A stretch of DNA of 38,361 bases, from assembly GCA_002351925.1 (NCBI GenBank), contig DEHM01000022.1, positions 1-38,361 of the forward strand, read 5' to 3'. Each line of letters opens with the position of its first letter. Position 1 is the first letter of the stretch. A program made the position numbers and the translations under genes. Shown piece by piece: positions 23,485 through 32,183 of this stretch. The notes below the pieces were generated by a model. The model saw only the letters and a program-made list of their open reading frames with translations. It did not search any database and had not been told where the DNA came from. Origin of the DNA: Bacteroidales bacterium UBA2800 (GTDB taxonomy: Bacteria; Bacteroidota; Bacteroidia; Bacteroidales; Paludibacteraceae).

Positions 23485-24248
23485 GATACTGTATAGCGTT
23501 TTACGTATCGTAGTTTCTTATAGCTGTTTCCCAAAATATTCACGCACATCCAGAAGGACGCCGCAATAGGGTTCATACCTGCTCCTTGACGGAAGAGGAT
23601 ATAGTGCCAGCCTATCTTCTTCCACACGCTTGTGGGCGTGATTGAACCGGTTCTTCGTCGGTACGATCCTAGACTTTCCTGCAGGAGGTAGCAGTCTGTT
23701 TTCTGTATGGCTTGCAGCCACATGGCCGAATCGTTATTCTTGCGGATGTCGGGTATTTGTAGCAAACCAACCACTTTCGCGTCGTACATCACACTCAGGC
23801 AGCCCGGCCAACAGCAGCTCATCATTCCCCATTTGCCTACTTTCTTCCTGCCGCTCACCAGCACGCCCAGAGGTCTGGATTGTTCGTCTATCTCCACGTA
23901 GTTGTGGTAGGAGAACGCATAGCCGTGCTGCTGCATAAAAGCGATCTGGTGTTCCAGTTTCTCCGGTGCCCACAAGTCATCTGCATCCAGAAAGGCAATA
24001 TATCGTCCTTTGGCTTCACGCAGGGCTCTGTTGCGCGTAAGAGCCGCTCCTTCGTTGTGTGCGTTGCGCTGATAGCGAATACGCGGGTCGTTAAAAGAGG
24101 CAACGAGGTCTGCCGTGTTATCCGTCGAACAGTCGTCCACAATCAGCAACTCCCAGCGGGTGTATGTCTGGGCAAGCACGCTGCTAATCGATTCTGCGAT
24201 GAATCGTCCGCAGTTATATGTGGGCATTATGACGGATACTAATTCCAT
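23481..24248 (-). CDS. Family 2 glycosyltransferase
   Basis: 255 residues. GT-A fold: LVSVIMPTYNCGRFIAESISSVLAQTYTRWELLIVDDCSTDNTADL, then GAALTRNRALREAKGRYIAFLDADDLWAPEKLEHQI, where DADD is the metal-binding DxD. It is a cytoplasmic or membrane-associated transferase extending the lipid-linked glycan. Donor and linkage cannot be read from sequence. The middle reads WGMMSCCWPGCLSVMYDAKV, as in other short GT2 enzymes (WfgS/WfeV-like) from memory. It overlaps the aminotransferase by four bases and starts within the TAATG of the next gene. Confidence 0.88.
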   Translation of the reverse strand: MELVSVIMPTYNCGRFIAESISSVLAQTYTRWELLIVDDCSTDNTADLVASFNDPRIRYQRNAHNEGAALTRNRALREAKGRYIAFLDADDLWAPEKLEHQIAFMQQHGYAFSYHNYVEIDEQSRPLGVLVSGRKKVGKWGMMSCCWPGCLSVMYDAKVVGLLQIPDIRKNNDSAMWLQAIQKTDCYLLQESLGSYRRRTGSITPTSVWKKIGWHYILFRQGAGMNPIAASFWMCVNILGNSYKKLRYVKRYTVS

Positions 24249-24982
24249 TATTCAAAAAATTGTTTATAGATGGCACGCAGGCTCTCTTTGCTCCATCGGG
24301 ATTTCTGTGCCTGCTTCATGGAGCCGGTATTGATGTTTCCGATGTTGGTAATGCGTAGTGTCGGCGTGTAGGCTACTTTCAGTCGGGCCGCCCGTGTCAG
24401 TTCCGCCAACCATATCTCTTCGCCGTACATGAAGGTCGGGTAGTGCAGTTCCGGATAATGCGCTACAAAAGTTTTTGTCAGCAGCATAAACGAACCGTGT
24501 CCCGCATATGCCGTGCAGGCCGGATAGACTTGCTGCCGGCGGCTCTTGAGTACATACAGCGCGTGATACAGGCGGTATATCCAGGTGCAACTATAGATGA
24601 TCTTCCAGATAAGGAAATCGCGTTTCGTCGGGCGAGCAAGCATATACGGATTCTCGTGGCGATTGATTTTCTCGGTGTAGATATCCGGCGCCAGCCATGC
24701 TACGTCTGTGATATCGACTTTCAATAGTTGCTCAAAGAAATCCGGAGCTAAGGTCAAGTCCACATTCGAGATAGACACATAGTCGTATCCCTGCGCTTTG
24801 GCGTTGTAGAGGGGTAGTGCGCCGCCCAAATAACCCAAATTCTCTTTCCCGTTGTCGGCAATCTCGATATCCACCTGCAGTAGCCCGTTTACCCGCTCTG
24901 CCGCATGACGAACCGACTCCACAAAAGCGTGAAGGGCTTCATCAGAATGATAGGTGACACATATGAGCAGGTATTTCTTCAT
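24248..24982 (-). CDS. Glycosyltransferase, family 2-like with SNVD motif
   Basis: 244 residues from the ATG at 24982. The frame extends another 102 codons upstream, but that part overlaps the neighbour and lacks GT character, while ATG(24982) forms an ATGA overlap with the next gene. It begins MKKYLLICVTYHSDEALHAF; the nucleotide-binding part ends in YDYVSISNVDLTLAPDFFEQL, with SNVD where a DxD would stand. Later: YAGHGSFMLLTKTFV and FMYGEEIWLAE, the acceptor-side acidic motif of rhamnosyltransferase-like GT2 proteins. Inverting transfer to a polyprenyl-linked glycan is likely; specificity is unknown. Confidence 0.8.
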   Translation of the reverse strand: MKKYLLICVTYHSDEALHAFVESVRHAAERVNGLLQVDIEIADNGKENLGYLGGALPLYNAKAQGYDYVSISNVDLTLAPDFFEQLLKVDITDVAWLAPDIYTEKINRHENPYMLARPTKRDFLIWKIIYSCTWIYRLYHALYVLKSRRQQVYPACTAYAGHGSFMLLTKTFVAHYPELHYPTFMYGEEIWLAELTRAARLKVAYTPTLRITNIGNINTGSMKQAQKSRWSKESLRAIYKQFFE

Positions 24983-25884
24983 TTGACAAGATAGGTTTTT
25001 ATAAAATATATGAATATCCACCAGATAGACAGCGGCATCAGCAGGATGGCAATGACCGTACTGTCTGTCGGTAAAAGGAGGATCGTCTTGGCGATTTCCG
25101 TACTGCGGTATTTGACCATACGCAAAAGCCAGATCCATAGCTCTTCCGATATACGGAAAATCCATTGTAGTTTCCGGATACCTTTCAATTGGGACAGCAT
25201 ATAGGCCATGAACTCGAAGTTTCCCTCTTGCATTTTGATATATGATCCGGTCTTTCCTTGTTCGTTCTGATAATAGATTGCTCCGCATAAATCGGATAGG
25301 AGTGCCTGCTTCGGTTGTGCATTAAAGCACACGATATGCCATCGCCAGTCTTCACGATGCCGGCAGTCACTTTGGAAATTCAAGTTATGCTGTTTGATAA
25401 AATCCGTTCGGTATAGGAAACTATGGATAGGCACCGAAGCACCCAGGCCCCAACTCACCAAAATCTTGCGCGTGCTCAGTCGTACAAAACGCCTTTTTGT
25501 GCGTGCTCCTTGGGCGTTCTCCGAGCAGAATGCCGTGTAGCATATATCCGCTTCGTCGCGCTCCATCTCAGCTACCTGTTTCTCCAGTTTCTCCGGCGCG
25601 ATGGTGTCGTCGGCATCCAGGAATTGCACGTACTCGCCTTTGGCCTCTTGCAGTCCCCTGTCGCGTGCTGCGGCACTGCCGCCGTTAGGTTGCTGCACTA
25701 GTCGCACACGCTTCTCCAGCAGCGCGAGGTTGCTGACCACTTCCGCCGTATTGTCTTTCGATCCGTCGTCCACGACAATACACTCCCAGTTGCCCAGCGT
25801 CTGCGCTTGGAGACTGGCTACTGCCTTGGGCAACCACGCCGCTTGGTTGTAGCAGGGTATTATGACGGATACTTTAGGACTCAT
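24979..25884 (-). CDS. Family 2 glycosyltransferase
   Basis: 301 residues. MSPKVSVIIPCYNQAAWLPKAVASLQAQTLGNWECIVVDDGSKDNT and GGSAAARDRGLQEAKGEYVQFLDADDTIAPEKLEKQ form a complete GT-A domain with DxD (DADD). The C-terminus has two hydrophobic segments (TILLLPTDSTVIAILLMPLSIWWIFIYFIKTY), suggesting membrane attachment. Its N-terminal half resembles the 23481 gene closely (VDD.S.DNTA, LDADD..APEKLE), so the two may stem from duplication. It overlaps the Wzy-like gene by 11 bp. Confidence 0.88.
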   Translation of the reverse strand: MSPKVSVIIPCYNQAAWLPKAVASLQAQTLGNWECIVVDDGSKDNTAEVVSNLALLEKRVRLVQQPNGGSAAARDRGLQEAKGEYVQFLDADDTIAPEKLEKQVAEMERDEADICYTAFCSENAQGARTKRRFVRLSTRKILVSWGLGASVPIHSFLYRTDFIKQHNLNFQSDCRHREDWRWHIVCFNAQPKQALLSDLCGAIYYQNEQGKTGSYIKMQEGNFEFMAYMLSQLKGIRKLQWIFRISEELWIWLLRMVKYRSTEIAKTILLLPTDSTVIAILLMPLSIWWIFIYFIKTYLVK

Positions 25885-27097
25885 GCGCCGGCTTCATATG
25901 AATGACTAAAAACAAGGTCAGCCAAAACAACGGTAGCATACTCAGAGTGCGGCTGAAAAGGCTGTATGTGAGATATTGTATAAACAGCAAGGATACACAT
26001 AAATACCGTTTGTCCAGTTCTGCCACTCGTAGCGCTGTCGTAAATGCATAGCCGATGATGCCTACAAACAAGCACCCTCCAAAGATACCCAGGCCCAAGA
26101 AGGACTCAAAAATGCTGTTATGCACATATTCGCCCCTGACGAACAACGAGGAACCCAGGAACGGGCTGTCTGTGAAGTTGTGCCAAGCTTGTTGGTACAG
26201 CACATCGCGTCCGCTGGTCACACCTGCGTCCATACTGTTCGGGTCGTAGATGGAGGTGTACAGACGTTCCAGCGCGTGGTTGTCAAAACTCAGCAGCACA
26301 TCGTTCAGGTAGGGCAGTAACGCCATAACAAGAACAGCCAAAACCGGAAGTCCGATCAGCACTTTCAGTTTGTGCCCGTTCATGTACAGATAGGCGACAA
26401 AGCAAACCAGTAGCGCTACGATAGCACCTCGTGAACCTGCGGCCAGCGAGATAAACAGACCGGCCAGGATGGCGCCTGCGCTCAGCAGTTTATGCCAAAG
26501 ACGGATGTCCTTCTGGTAGAATAGCGCCAGAGCCAAAATCGAGATAGTGGTTCCCAGATGGCCGAACGCAATCGTGTCCATCGAGGCGTTACCTTGGAAA
26601 CGACCGGTAGCACCGATATACTCCAAGGCTTTGCCGGTGTAGATATAGTACATGCTGACCATTCCCATCGTGAGGAAGATGAGCAGCAGGGCGGTGTTCA
26701 GTTTGCGCAGATCGATCAGCTCCCAACGGAAGAAATAGAGTCCGTAGAAGGGCACGATAGCAGCATTCATATATAGGAAGACCGCCGCGAAAGGATTCGT
26801 CACGATCTCCTGTTCCACGCCGGTGATCATAAAGTCGTAGAACAGGCGCACCAGATACAGCCACACAAAAATCTGTACCACATAGGTGATGGCGCCTAAG
26901 CGCGGCACAGCGAACTTGGCGTGATGGGTTTGCAGCGCGGCTACCATCATAAAGGCCACAAAGATCACAGCATAATAGGCACTCTTTATGAGCGCAAAAT
27001 TGCTCTCCTCCGGCAGGTAGGTGAACCCGTCGTATGCAAAAAGCGCCAATAGGATGAACCATTGTAACGCGGCTATTATGTGCTCTCTGTTGATCAT
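25874..27097 (-). CDS. O-antigen polymerase/ligase-like membrane protein (Wzy type)
   Basis: 407 residues from the ATG at 27097, chosen because it overlaps the upstream stop as ATGA; an upstream ATG at 27121 would add 8 residues. At least ten hydrophobic segments are visible. The central part LAAGSRGAIVALLVCFVAYLYM is the small S-R-G-A motif of the Wzy_C/O-antigen ligase family, and a large periplasmic loop (NDVLLSFDNHALERLYTSIYDPNSMDAGVTSGRDVLYQQAWHNF) carries the R-x-x-L-Y-Q-x-A-W-x-x-F pattern with EYVHNSIFESFLGLG after it. In this context it most likely polymerises the repeat unit made by the neighbouring enzymes. Confidence 0.85.
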   Translation of the reverse strand: MINREHIIAALQWFILLALFAYDGFTYLPEESNFALIKSAYYAVIFVAFMMVAALQTHHAKFAVPRLGAITYVVQIFVWLYLVRLFYDFMITGVEQEIVTNPFAAVFLYMNAAIVPFYGLYFFRWELIDLRKLNTALLLIFLTMGMVSMYYIYTGKALEYIGATGRFQGNASMDTIAFGHLGTTISILALALFYQKDIRLWHKLLSAGAILAGLFISLAAGSRGAIVALLVCFVAYLYMNGHKLKVLIGLPVLAVLVMALLPYLNDVLLSFDNHALERLYTSIYDPNSMDAGVTSGRDVLYQQAWHNFTDSPFLGSSLFVRGEYVHNSIFESFLGLGIFGGCLFVGIIGYAFTTALRVAELDKRYLCVSLLFIQYLTYSLFSRTLSMLPLFWLTLFLVIHMKPAHES

Positions 27098-27903
27098 CTT
27101 CTCGTCAATCGCTTCGCCCACCTCAGACGTTGCTCTTCGCTACGGATATACGTGCCCGGCTTGCGTCCCTGTTTGGCCATTACGTATTCATTCGACTGCA
27201 AGCGCAGTTGATATTGCCGGTCGGTCGTAGGACGGTCTTCTGTCGGGTGCAGATACGTCATCGTGCGCATGTACCCATCGTGCGACCGAGGAACCGCCTG
27301 GCGAATCCGGTAATGGATATCATTCTCCTCACCATAGAGAAAAATCTGCTCGTCGAACAACCCGGCTTGCTCAAACGTCTGTTTGCGTACGCAGAAACAA
27401 GCGCCGCTAAAGTACATGTGTCGTCCGCAGAAACAATCCAGTCGCTTGGCCAGCCCGTTGCCTATCAGTCGTATCCATCCCGGATAGTGATTCAGCAGAG
27501 AGAACGACTGCCCGGCTTTACCTTGCTCGTTAATGACTTGTTTGAACCCGCATATGGCCAACCGTTCGTCTTGCCGGTAGCGCGCCACAACGGCTTTCAG
27601 CGAGAACTCCTTCAGCCGTACATCCGGATTCATAATCATGACGATGGGCGCCGAGCTATGCCGGATACCGATATTGTTTCCTTGTCCGTATCCGCCGTTT
27701 TGTGTGTTCCGTAGCACTTGTATGCGGTCGCCATAGAGCCGGGTTAATTCCTTTTGCAGGTGGTCGAAAGAACGGCTGCTGTTGTCCACCACAATCACTT
27801 CCAACTGTTCGCCCAGGTCGTTCTTGGCATACAGCGCCTCCAGACATCCGTAGATATCCGGCTCGGAGTTGTACGTTACTATGACGACCGACAGTTCTTT
27901 CAT
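27094..27903 (-). CDS. Family 2 glycosyltransferase, rhamnosyltransferase-like
   Basis: 269 residues from the ATG at 27903, which makes an ATGA overlap with the flippase; an ATG at 27912 is also possible. MKELSVVIVTYNSEPDIYGCLEALY, VIVVDNSS, NTQNGGYGQGNNIGI, and VMIMNPDVRL (NPDV in place of DxD) mark it as a rhamnosyltransferase-like GT2. GACFCVRKQTFEQAGLFDEQIFLYGEENDIHYRI is the acceptor-side motif of this group. Donor sugar is unproven. Confidence 0.87.
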   Translation of the reverse strand: MKELSVVIVTYNSEPDIYGCLEALYAKNDLGEQLEVIVVDNSSRSFDHLQKELTRLYGDRIQVLRNTQNGGYGQGNNIGIRHSSAPIVMIMNPDVRLKEFSLKAVVARYRQDERLAICGFKQVINEQGKAGQSFSLLNHYPGWIRLIGNGLAKRLDCFCGRHMYFSGACFCVRKQTFEQAGLFDEQIFLYGEENDIHYRIRQAVPRSHDGYMRTMTYLHPTEDRPTTDRQYQLRLQSNEYVMAKQGRKPGTYIRSEEQRLRWAKRLTRR

Positions 27904-29255
27904 TTCCCCCATAGTTCTTTAATCACAACACTTGGCCATTTCCAGTTTTGGTAGGCGAGTTGGGCAATACCCGGCGCGAGGATCAGTCCCCAGATGCCCA
28001 TCTGCAGCGGACTGAGCAACAACCAGAGCAGCAGTATCGTCGCAGCGCCGCTCAGCAGCGACGGAATAAAGAACGGTATCTTGTTATCCGCCATGATAAA
28101 GCCTGCCGAGACAGCGTGATTATGTTCCAGCAGACTGATCAGCAGCATCACGCCGAGCATCAATGCCGGCACAAAATGCGTCTGACTGCCTATCAGGTTG
28201 AGCGCCCATTCGCCCAGCAGCAGCCACATCGCGCCGCCTACCAGGTAGATAGCCAGCAGACTGCCTGTGCAGAGCAGGTAAGACCGTTGCAACTGCGCGA
28301 TGTCGTTCTCAGCGCGGGACTGCGCCAGCTTAGGCAGGTACGACTGATAGAAAACAGTTGCGCAACGCGCCAGGATATCCATCACCTGCACCGTGATACC
28401 GTAGCACGCTACCATCTCCAGCGACACAAATAGCGGAGCTATCAGCATTGCCGCTTTGTTGACCATGAAGCCGCCCAGTTGCGTCAGACCAATCTTCACC
28501 GCATTGGGCGTGATGGCCTGCAGTATCTCTTTCGGTTCGCGCGGCGCTACCTCTCTTAGGTGCGCTTTCAGTTCCCGCGTGAAGAAGACGCGGTAGGTCA
28601 ACACCCGACGAATGACCGTAGAGATGAGTTGCGAAGCCACGATGGCCGTCAACCCGTATCCCGCATAGATCAGCCCGATGGCCAAGCCGACGTAAACGGT
28701 CTGGCCGAGAATATTGATTTGCTGACTGCGTATGACGTAGCCTTTGCCGGTCAGCAGCGCGTCGTAGTAGAGCGTATAGAGGTTGTAGCAGTTGATAGCG
28801 ATTAGCAGCAGCCACGCGATCATCGCGTCTTGCCGGTCGCCGGAGTATTTCTGCAGAATATAGTAGAAATAAACAGTGCCCGCTGAGGCCAGAAGGGCAA
28901 ACACGCCTATTGCTATCCAGCGGTAGAACCGTTGCATGGCGACCAGCGTGCCTTTTAGCAGGCCGTAGTCCACGGCGGCATCCGACTCCGCGTGGGCCAC
29001 ACCCTCTTTCTGCAGCGTCTTCACGCCTGAGAAGATATAGCTGATATTGCGGGCAAAAGTAGGACGGAAACCAAAGTCGAGCAGCAGCACCAGGAAGGTA
29101 ATGGCCTGGAAGATATTCCAGATACCTACCGTCTCCTGCGGCATTTTGTGCAGGATAAACGGCAGCAACAGCACGCCGGCGCCAATCATGAACGCCGTAC
29201 CTGCATAGCTCCACGCTATCTCCCGCTTACCGATATGTTCAACTTTCTCTGCCAT
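27900..29255 (-). CDS. Wzx-like polysaccharide flippase
   Basis: 451 residues with about twelve to fourteen membrane segments, starting MAEKVEHIGKREIAWSYAGTAFMIGAGVLLLPFIL. It belongs to the MATE/oligosaccharidyl-lipid flippase group and would move the undecaprenyl-linked repeat unit across the inner membrane. The N-terminal helix pair (GVLLLPFILHKMPQETVGIWNIFQAITFLVLLLDFGFRPTFARNISY) is typical, with the F-G-x-x-x-x-x-x-R pattern. It starts 11 bp after the UDP-glucose dehydrogenase stop. The family is secure; the substrate is set by the surrounding genes. Confidence 0.9.
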   Translation of the reverse strand: MAEKVEHIGKREIAWSYAGTAFMIGAGVLLLPFILHKMPQETVGIWNIFQAITFLVLLLDFGFRPTFARNISYIFSGVKTLQKEGVAHAESDAAVDYGLLKGTLVAMQRFYRWIAIGVFALLASAGTVYFYYILQKYSGDRQDAMIAWLLLIAINCYNLYTLYYDALLTGKGYVIRSQQINILGQTVYVGLAIGLIYAGYGLTAIVASQLISTVIRRVLTYRVFFTRELKAHLREVAPREPKEILQAITPNAVKIGLTQLGGFMVNKAAMLIAPLFVSLEMVACYGITVQVMDILARCATVFYQSYLPKLAQSRAENDIAQLQRSYLLCTGSLLAIYLVGGAMWLLLGEWALNLIGSQTHFVPALMLGVMLLISLLEHNHAVSAGFIMADNKIPFFIPSLLSGAATILLLWLLLSPLQMGIWGLILAPGIAQLAYQNWKWPSVVIKELWGK

Positions 29256-29266
29256 CCACTAATCCA

Positions 29267-30505
29267 CTAATCCCTCCTGAAGATGTCTCTCGTATATACT
29301 TTCTCCTGTACGTCGTCCAGACAGGTGTCATAGCGGTTGGCGATGATAGCCTGGCTGCGGCGTTTGAACTCCGCGAGGTCGTTGACGACGAGCGAGCCGA
29401 AGAAGGTAGTGCCGTTCTCCAGCGAGGGCTCGTAGATAATGACTTGCGCACCTTTGGCTTTCACACGTTTCATGATGCCCTGTATACTCGACTGACGGAA
29501 GTTGTCGCTATTGGCTTTCATCGTCAGTCGATAGACGCCTATCGTGCAGGCGTGCTCTTGCCGGGCATCAAAATCGCCCTTGTGGTAGTAGTCGTAGTAA
29601 CCGGCTTTGGCCAGCACGCGGTCGGCTATGAAGTCCTTACGCGTGCGGTTACTCTCCACGATGGCTTCTATCAGGTTCTCCGGCACATCTTGGTAGTTGG
29701 CTAGCAGCTGCTTGGTGTCCTTGGGCAGACAGTAGCCGCCGTAGCCGAACGACGGGTTGTTATAATGCGTGCCGATACGCGGGTCGAGACATACACCGTC
29801 GATGATGGCTTTGGTGTCCAGCCCTTTCATCTCGGCGTAGGTGTCCAGTTCGTTGAAGTAGCTCACGCGCAGCGCCAAATAAGTGTTGGCAAACAGCTTG
29901 ACGGCTTCTGCCTCGGTCAGGCCCATGATGCGTACTTCTACATCCTGTTTGATGGCGCCCTCTTTCAGCAGGTTCGCAAATGTCGTCGCATCGGCCACCG
30001 ACCGGCTGTCGTCCAGCATTGCCCCGACGATGATACGGCTCGGGTACAGGTTGTCCTCCAGCGCTTTGCTCTCCCGCAGGAACTCCGGCGAGAAGAGAAT
30101 ATGGTCGCAGTGGTAGCGCTGGCGGACCGATATGGTGTAGCCTACCGGGATGGTCGATTTGATTACCATGACGGCCTTCGGATTGACCTTCAGCACCGTC
30201 TCAATCACGTTCTCTACGGCCGAGGTGTCAAAGTAGTTACGCCGGCTGTCATAGTTGGTCGGCGCGGCAATCACTACGTACTCCGCCTCTTTGTAGGCGG
30301 CCTCGGCATCGAGTGTCGCTTGTAGGTGGAGTTCTTTCTCAGCGAGATACTTTTCGATATACTCGTCTTGTATGGGCGACTGACGGCGGTTGATCATATT
30401 CACCTTCTCGGCCACGATATCCACGGCCGTCACCTCGTGGTGTTGGGCGAGTAGGGTAGCGATGCTCAGCCCTACATATCCCGTTCCTGCTACTGCAATA
30501 CGCAT
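29267..30505 (-). CDS. ugd: UDP-glucose 6-dehydrogenase
   Basis: 412 residues, full length. It oxidises UDP-glucose twice to UDP-glucuronate using NAD. Seen: GTGYVGLSIATLLAQHHEV (Rossmann), VMVIKSTIPVGYT, FSPEFLRESKALEDNLYPSRIIVG, KLFANTYLALRVSYFNELDTYAE, and GYGGYCLPKDTKQL with the catalytic cysteine. A C-terminal UDP-binding domain follows (IGVYRLTMKANSDNFRQSSIQGIMKRVK). UDP-glucuronate would supply an acidic sugar for the glycan. A related dehydrogenase (UDP-N-acetylmannosamine type) is less likely because of the HasB-like sequence. It lies 2 bp after the short dehydrogenase gene. Confidence 0.9.
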   Translation of the reverse strand: MRIAVAGTGYVGLSIATLLAQHHEVTAVDIVAEKVNMINRRQSPIQDEYIEKYLAEKELHLQATLDAEAAYKEAEYVVIAAPTNYDSRRNYFDTSAVENVIETVLKVNPKAVMVIKSTIPVGYTISVRQRYHCDHILFSPEFLRESKALEDNLYPSRIIVGAMLDDSRSVADATTFANLLKEGAIKQDVEVRIMGLTEAEAVKLFANTYLALRVSYFNELDTYAEMKGLDTKAIIDGVCLDPRIGTHYNNPSFGYGGYCLPKDTKQLLANYQDVPENLIEAIVESNRTRKDFIADRVLAKAGYYDYYHKGDFDARQEHACTIGVYRLTMKANSDNFRQSSIQGIMKRVKAKGAQVIIYEPSLENGTTFFGSLVVNDLAEFKRRSQAIIANRYDTCLDDVQEKVYTRDIFRRD

Positions 30506-30507
30506 AA

Positions 30508-31263
30508 TTAGATGTGTTCTTCAAATCCACGGAAGTGGACATTCAACTCATGTAGATGTTCCAGCAGCGTGCCCAGCGAGGTGCCTTTTGTCATCTCGGC
30601 GAAGGCGTTCACATCCTTCGGGAAGCACTTGCCGCCGTAGCCGAACTTACCGTCCGGTCCGGGCACGTAGGTGTGCGTGTCGTTGATGTAGCCGGAGAGC
30701 AGCACGCCCGTATGTACCTTGCGCCAGTCGGCTCCCATCTTTTCGCAGTACTCACGGCACGCATTGAAGTAGGTCACTTTGTATGCGCCGAAGACGTTGT
30801 GCATGTACTTCGTCAACTCGGCCTCCAGCGGACTCATCACGGTGAATTTCTTGCCTACGAAGATCTTCGTCAGTAGGTCCAGTGCACCGGTGAAGACCAT
30901 GGTCTGCTTGTTGAAGTCCTCTATGAACGTACGCTCGGTCAGGAACTCCGGCATATAGCATACTTGGTGTCCCGTCTCTTTCGACAGGCGCTCACTCGTG
31001 CCAGGCAGGATAGTGGTACGAACAAACACCGGTACGTCCGGCAGTTTCTTGATCAGTTCGGTCATGAGCCTCAGGTCTTGCGTCCCGTCCTCCTCGGTAG
31101 GTACGTGGATTTGCAGAAAAGCGATGTCCACTTGGCTTAGGTCGTCGTTGTAGCCTTTCGGAGGATCGCTGATAAACAATTTGCAATCCGGATTGTTGTG
31201 CTCCAACCAGTTTTTCAGGGCTCCGCCTACGAAGCCGCACCCAATAATTCCAACGTTAATCAT
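30508..31263 (-). CDS. Short UDP-sugar dehydrogenase-like protein lacking the C-terminal domain
   Basis: 251 residues. It has the Rossmann motif (GIIGCGFVGGALKNWLEHNNP), VFVRTTILPGTSERL (stabilising segment), YMPEFLTERTFIEDF, KYMHNVFGAYKVTYFNACREYC and the catalytic GYGGKCFPKDVNAF. So the NAD-binding and central dimer domains are complete, but the UDP-binding C-terminal domain (about 120 residues) is missing. The frame ends cleanly and the next gene starts 2 bp later, so it is not an obvious frameshift of a longer gene. It may work with the full-length Ugd, act on another substrate, or be non-catalytic. First gene of the polysaccharide operon. Confidence 0.8.
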   Translation of the reverse strand: MINVGIIGCGFVGGALKNWLEHNNPDCKLFISDPPKGYNDDLSQVDIAFLQIHVPTEEDGTQDLRLMTELIKKLPDVPVFVRTTILPGTSERLSKETGHQVCYMPEFLTERTFIEDFNKQTMVFTGALDLLTKIFVGKKFTVMSPLEAELTKYMHNVFGAYKVTYFNACREYCEKMGADWRKVHTGVLLSGYINDTHTYVPGPDGKFGYGGKCFPKDVNAFAEMTKGTSLGTLLEHLHELNVHFRGFEEHI

Positions 31264-31314
31264 AATGTTTTTTTGCGTTTTATCTGTGTTTTATGTATAT
31301 GTGTACGTGCCCAA

Positions 31315-31372
31315 GCGTGCATGCACGCTAAAATTAGCGTACAAAGTTACGACATTTTTTTGGAATACACAA
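31315..31372 (-). promoter_or_regulatory. Promoter and palindromes of the polysaccharide operon
   Basis: TTG (31372-31370), 20-bp spacer, TAACTTTG (31349-31342). Directly downstream, overlapping the predicted start, are ACGCTAA/TTAGCGT (31325-31340) and the perfect palindrome GCGTGCATGCACGC (31315-31328). Their position at +1 to +25 fits an operator or a 5' hairpin. The tatD stop is only 28 bp upstream of the -33, with no terminator seen between. Confidence 0.65.
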
Positions 31373-31400
31373 ATTTTTGTAAAAAATTTTGCAGAAAAGC

Positions 31401-32183
31401 CTAAAAATGCAGCCCGAAGAGGCGTTGTGCATTGGCGGTAGTAGCCGCGATGATGTCGTCGGGCGTGCTGCCCAACGCTTCGGCTATCCGTTCGGCCACA
31501 TGGGCCATATAGCGACTCTCGTTGCGTTCGCCGCGGTGCGGCACAGGCGCCATGTAGGGCGCATCCGTCTCCAGCAGGAGACGATCGATGAGGTTCGGCC
31601 TCAGACGGGCGAGCTCGCTCAGCGTCTCACCCAGTTTGCTGTTCTTGAACGTCAGCACGCCGCCTATGCCGAGATAGAAGCCCATACTGAGAATGATCTC
31701 CGCCGTCTCGCGGCTGCCGGAATAGCAGTGGAACACGCCGCGGCCGCCTGTCTCCCGGACGATACGGAGGATATCTTCGGTCGCTTCGCGGTTGTGCAGG
31801 ATGACCGGCAAGTCGAGTTCACGGGCGAGTAGCAGTTGGCGTCGTAGCACTTCCTGTTGCTCGCTTTTGTAGGTGCGGTCCCAGTAGTAGTCGAGTCCTA
31901 TCTCGCCTATGGCGACCAGTTCGTCGCGGTGGGCAAGAATGGCCTCTTCCGTGGTTGCCAGTTGGGTCTGCCAATCGTCTTTGACATCCTCCGGATGGAG
32001 GCCGAGCGCCGGAAAACAGAAGCTCGGATGGGCATGACACACCGAGAGCACCGTGTCGATAGAGGCGACGTTGACGCCCGGCACAATCATGGCGCGGACG
32101 CCTGCTTGCTCTTGGCGCGCGATGACCTCTTCGCGGTCGGGCGCGAACGCTTCTTCATCAATATGGCAGTGGGTGTCTATCAT
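31401..32183 (-). CDS. tatD: TatD-family metal-dependent hydrolase/DNase
   Basis: 260 residues, normal length. MIDTHCHIDEEAF (H-x-H), IGEIGLDYYWD (glutamate ligand), PVILHNREATED, GVFHCYSGS and LLLETDAPYM (aspartate ligand) give the complete two-metal amidohydrolase site. TatD enzymes act as 3'-5' exonucleases or deoxyribonucleases in DNA repair and turnover; the precise subtype (TatD, YcfH, YjjV) is not separable here. It overlaps queA by four bases (ATGA) and is the last gene of the run from 35425. Confidence 0.9.
   Translation of the reverse strand: MIDTHCHIDEEAFAPDREEVIARQEQAGVRAMIVPGVNVASIDTVLSVCHAHPSFCFPALGLHPEDVKDDWQTQLATTEEAILAHRDELVAIGEIGLDYYWDRTYKSEQQEVLRRQLLLARELDLPVILHNREATEDILRIVRETGGRGVFHCYSGSRETAEIILSMGFYLGIGGVLTFKNSKLGETLSELARLRPNLIDRLLLETDAPYMAPVPHRGERNESRYMAHVAERIAEALGSTPDDIIAATTANAQRLFGLHF

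Noticed and set aside
24983..25288. 102-codon N-terminal extension of the glycosyltransferase at 24248
   Set aside because: It overlaps the neighbouring glycosyltransferase; the ATG at 24982 makes the same ATGA overlap as other junctions in the operon.
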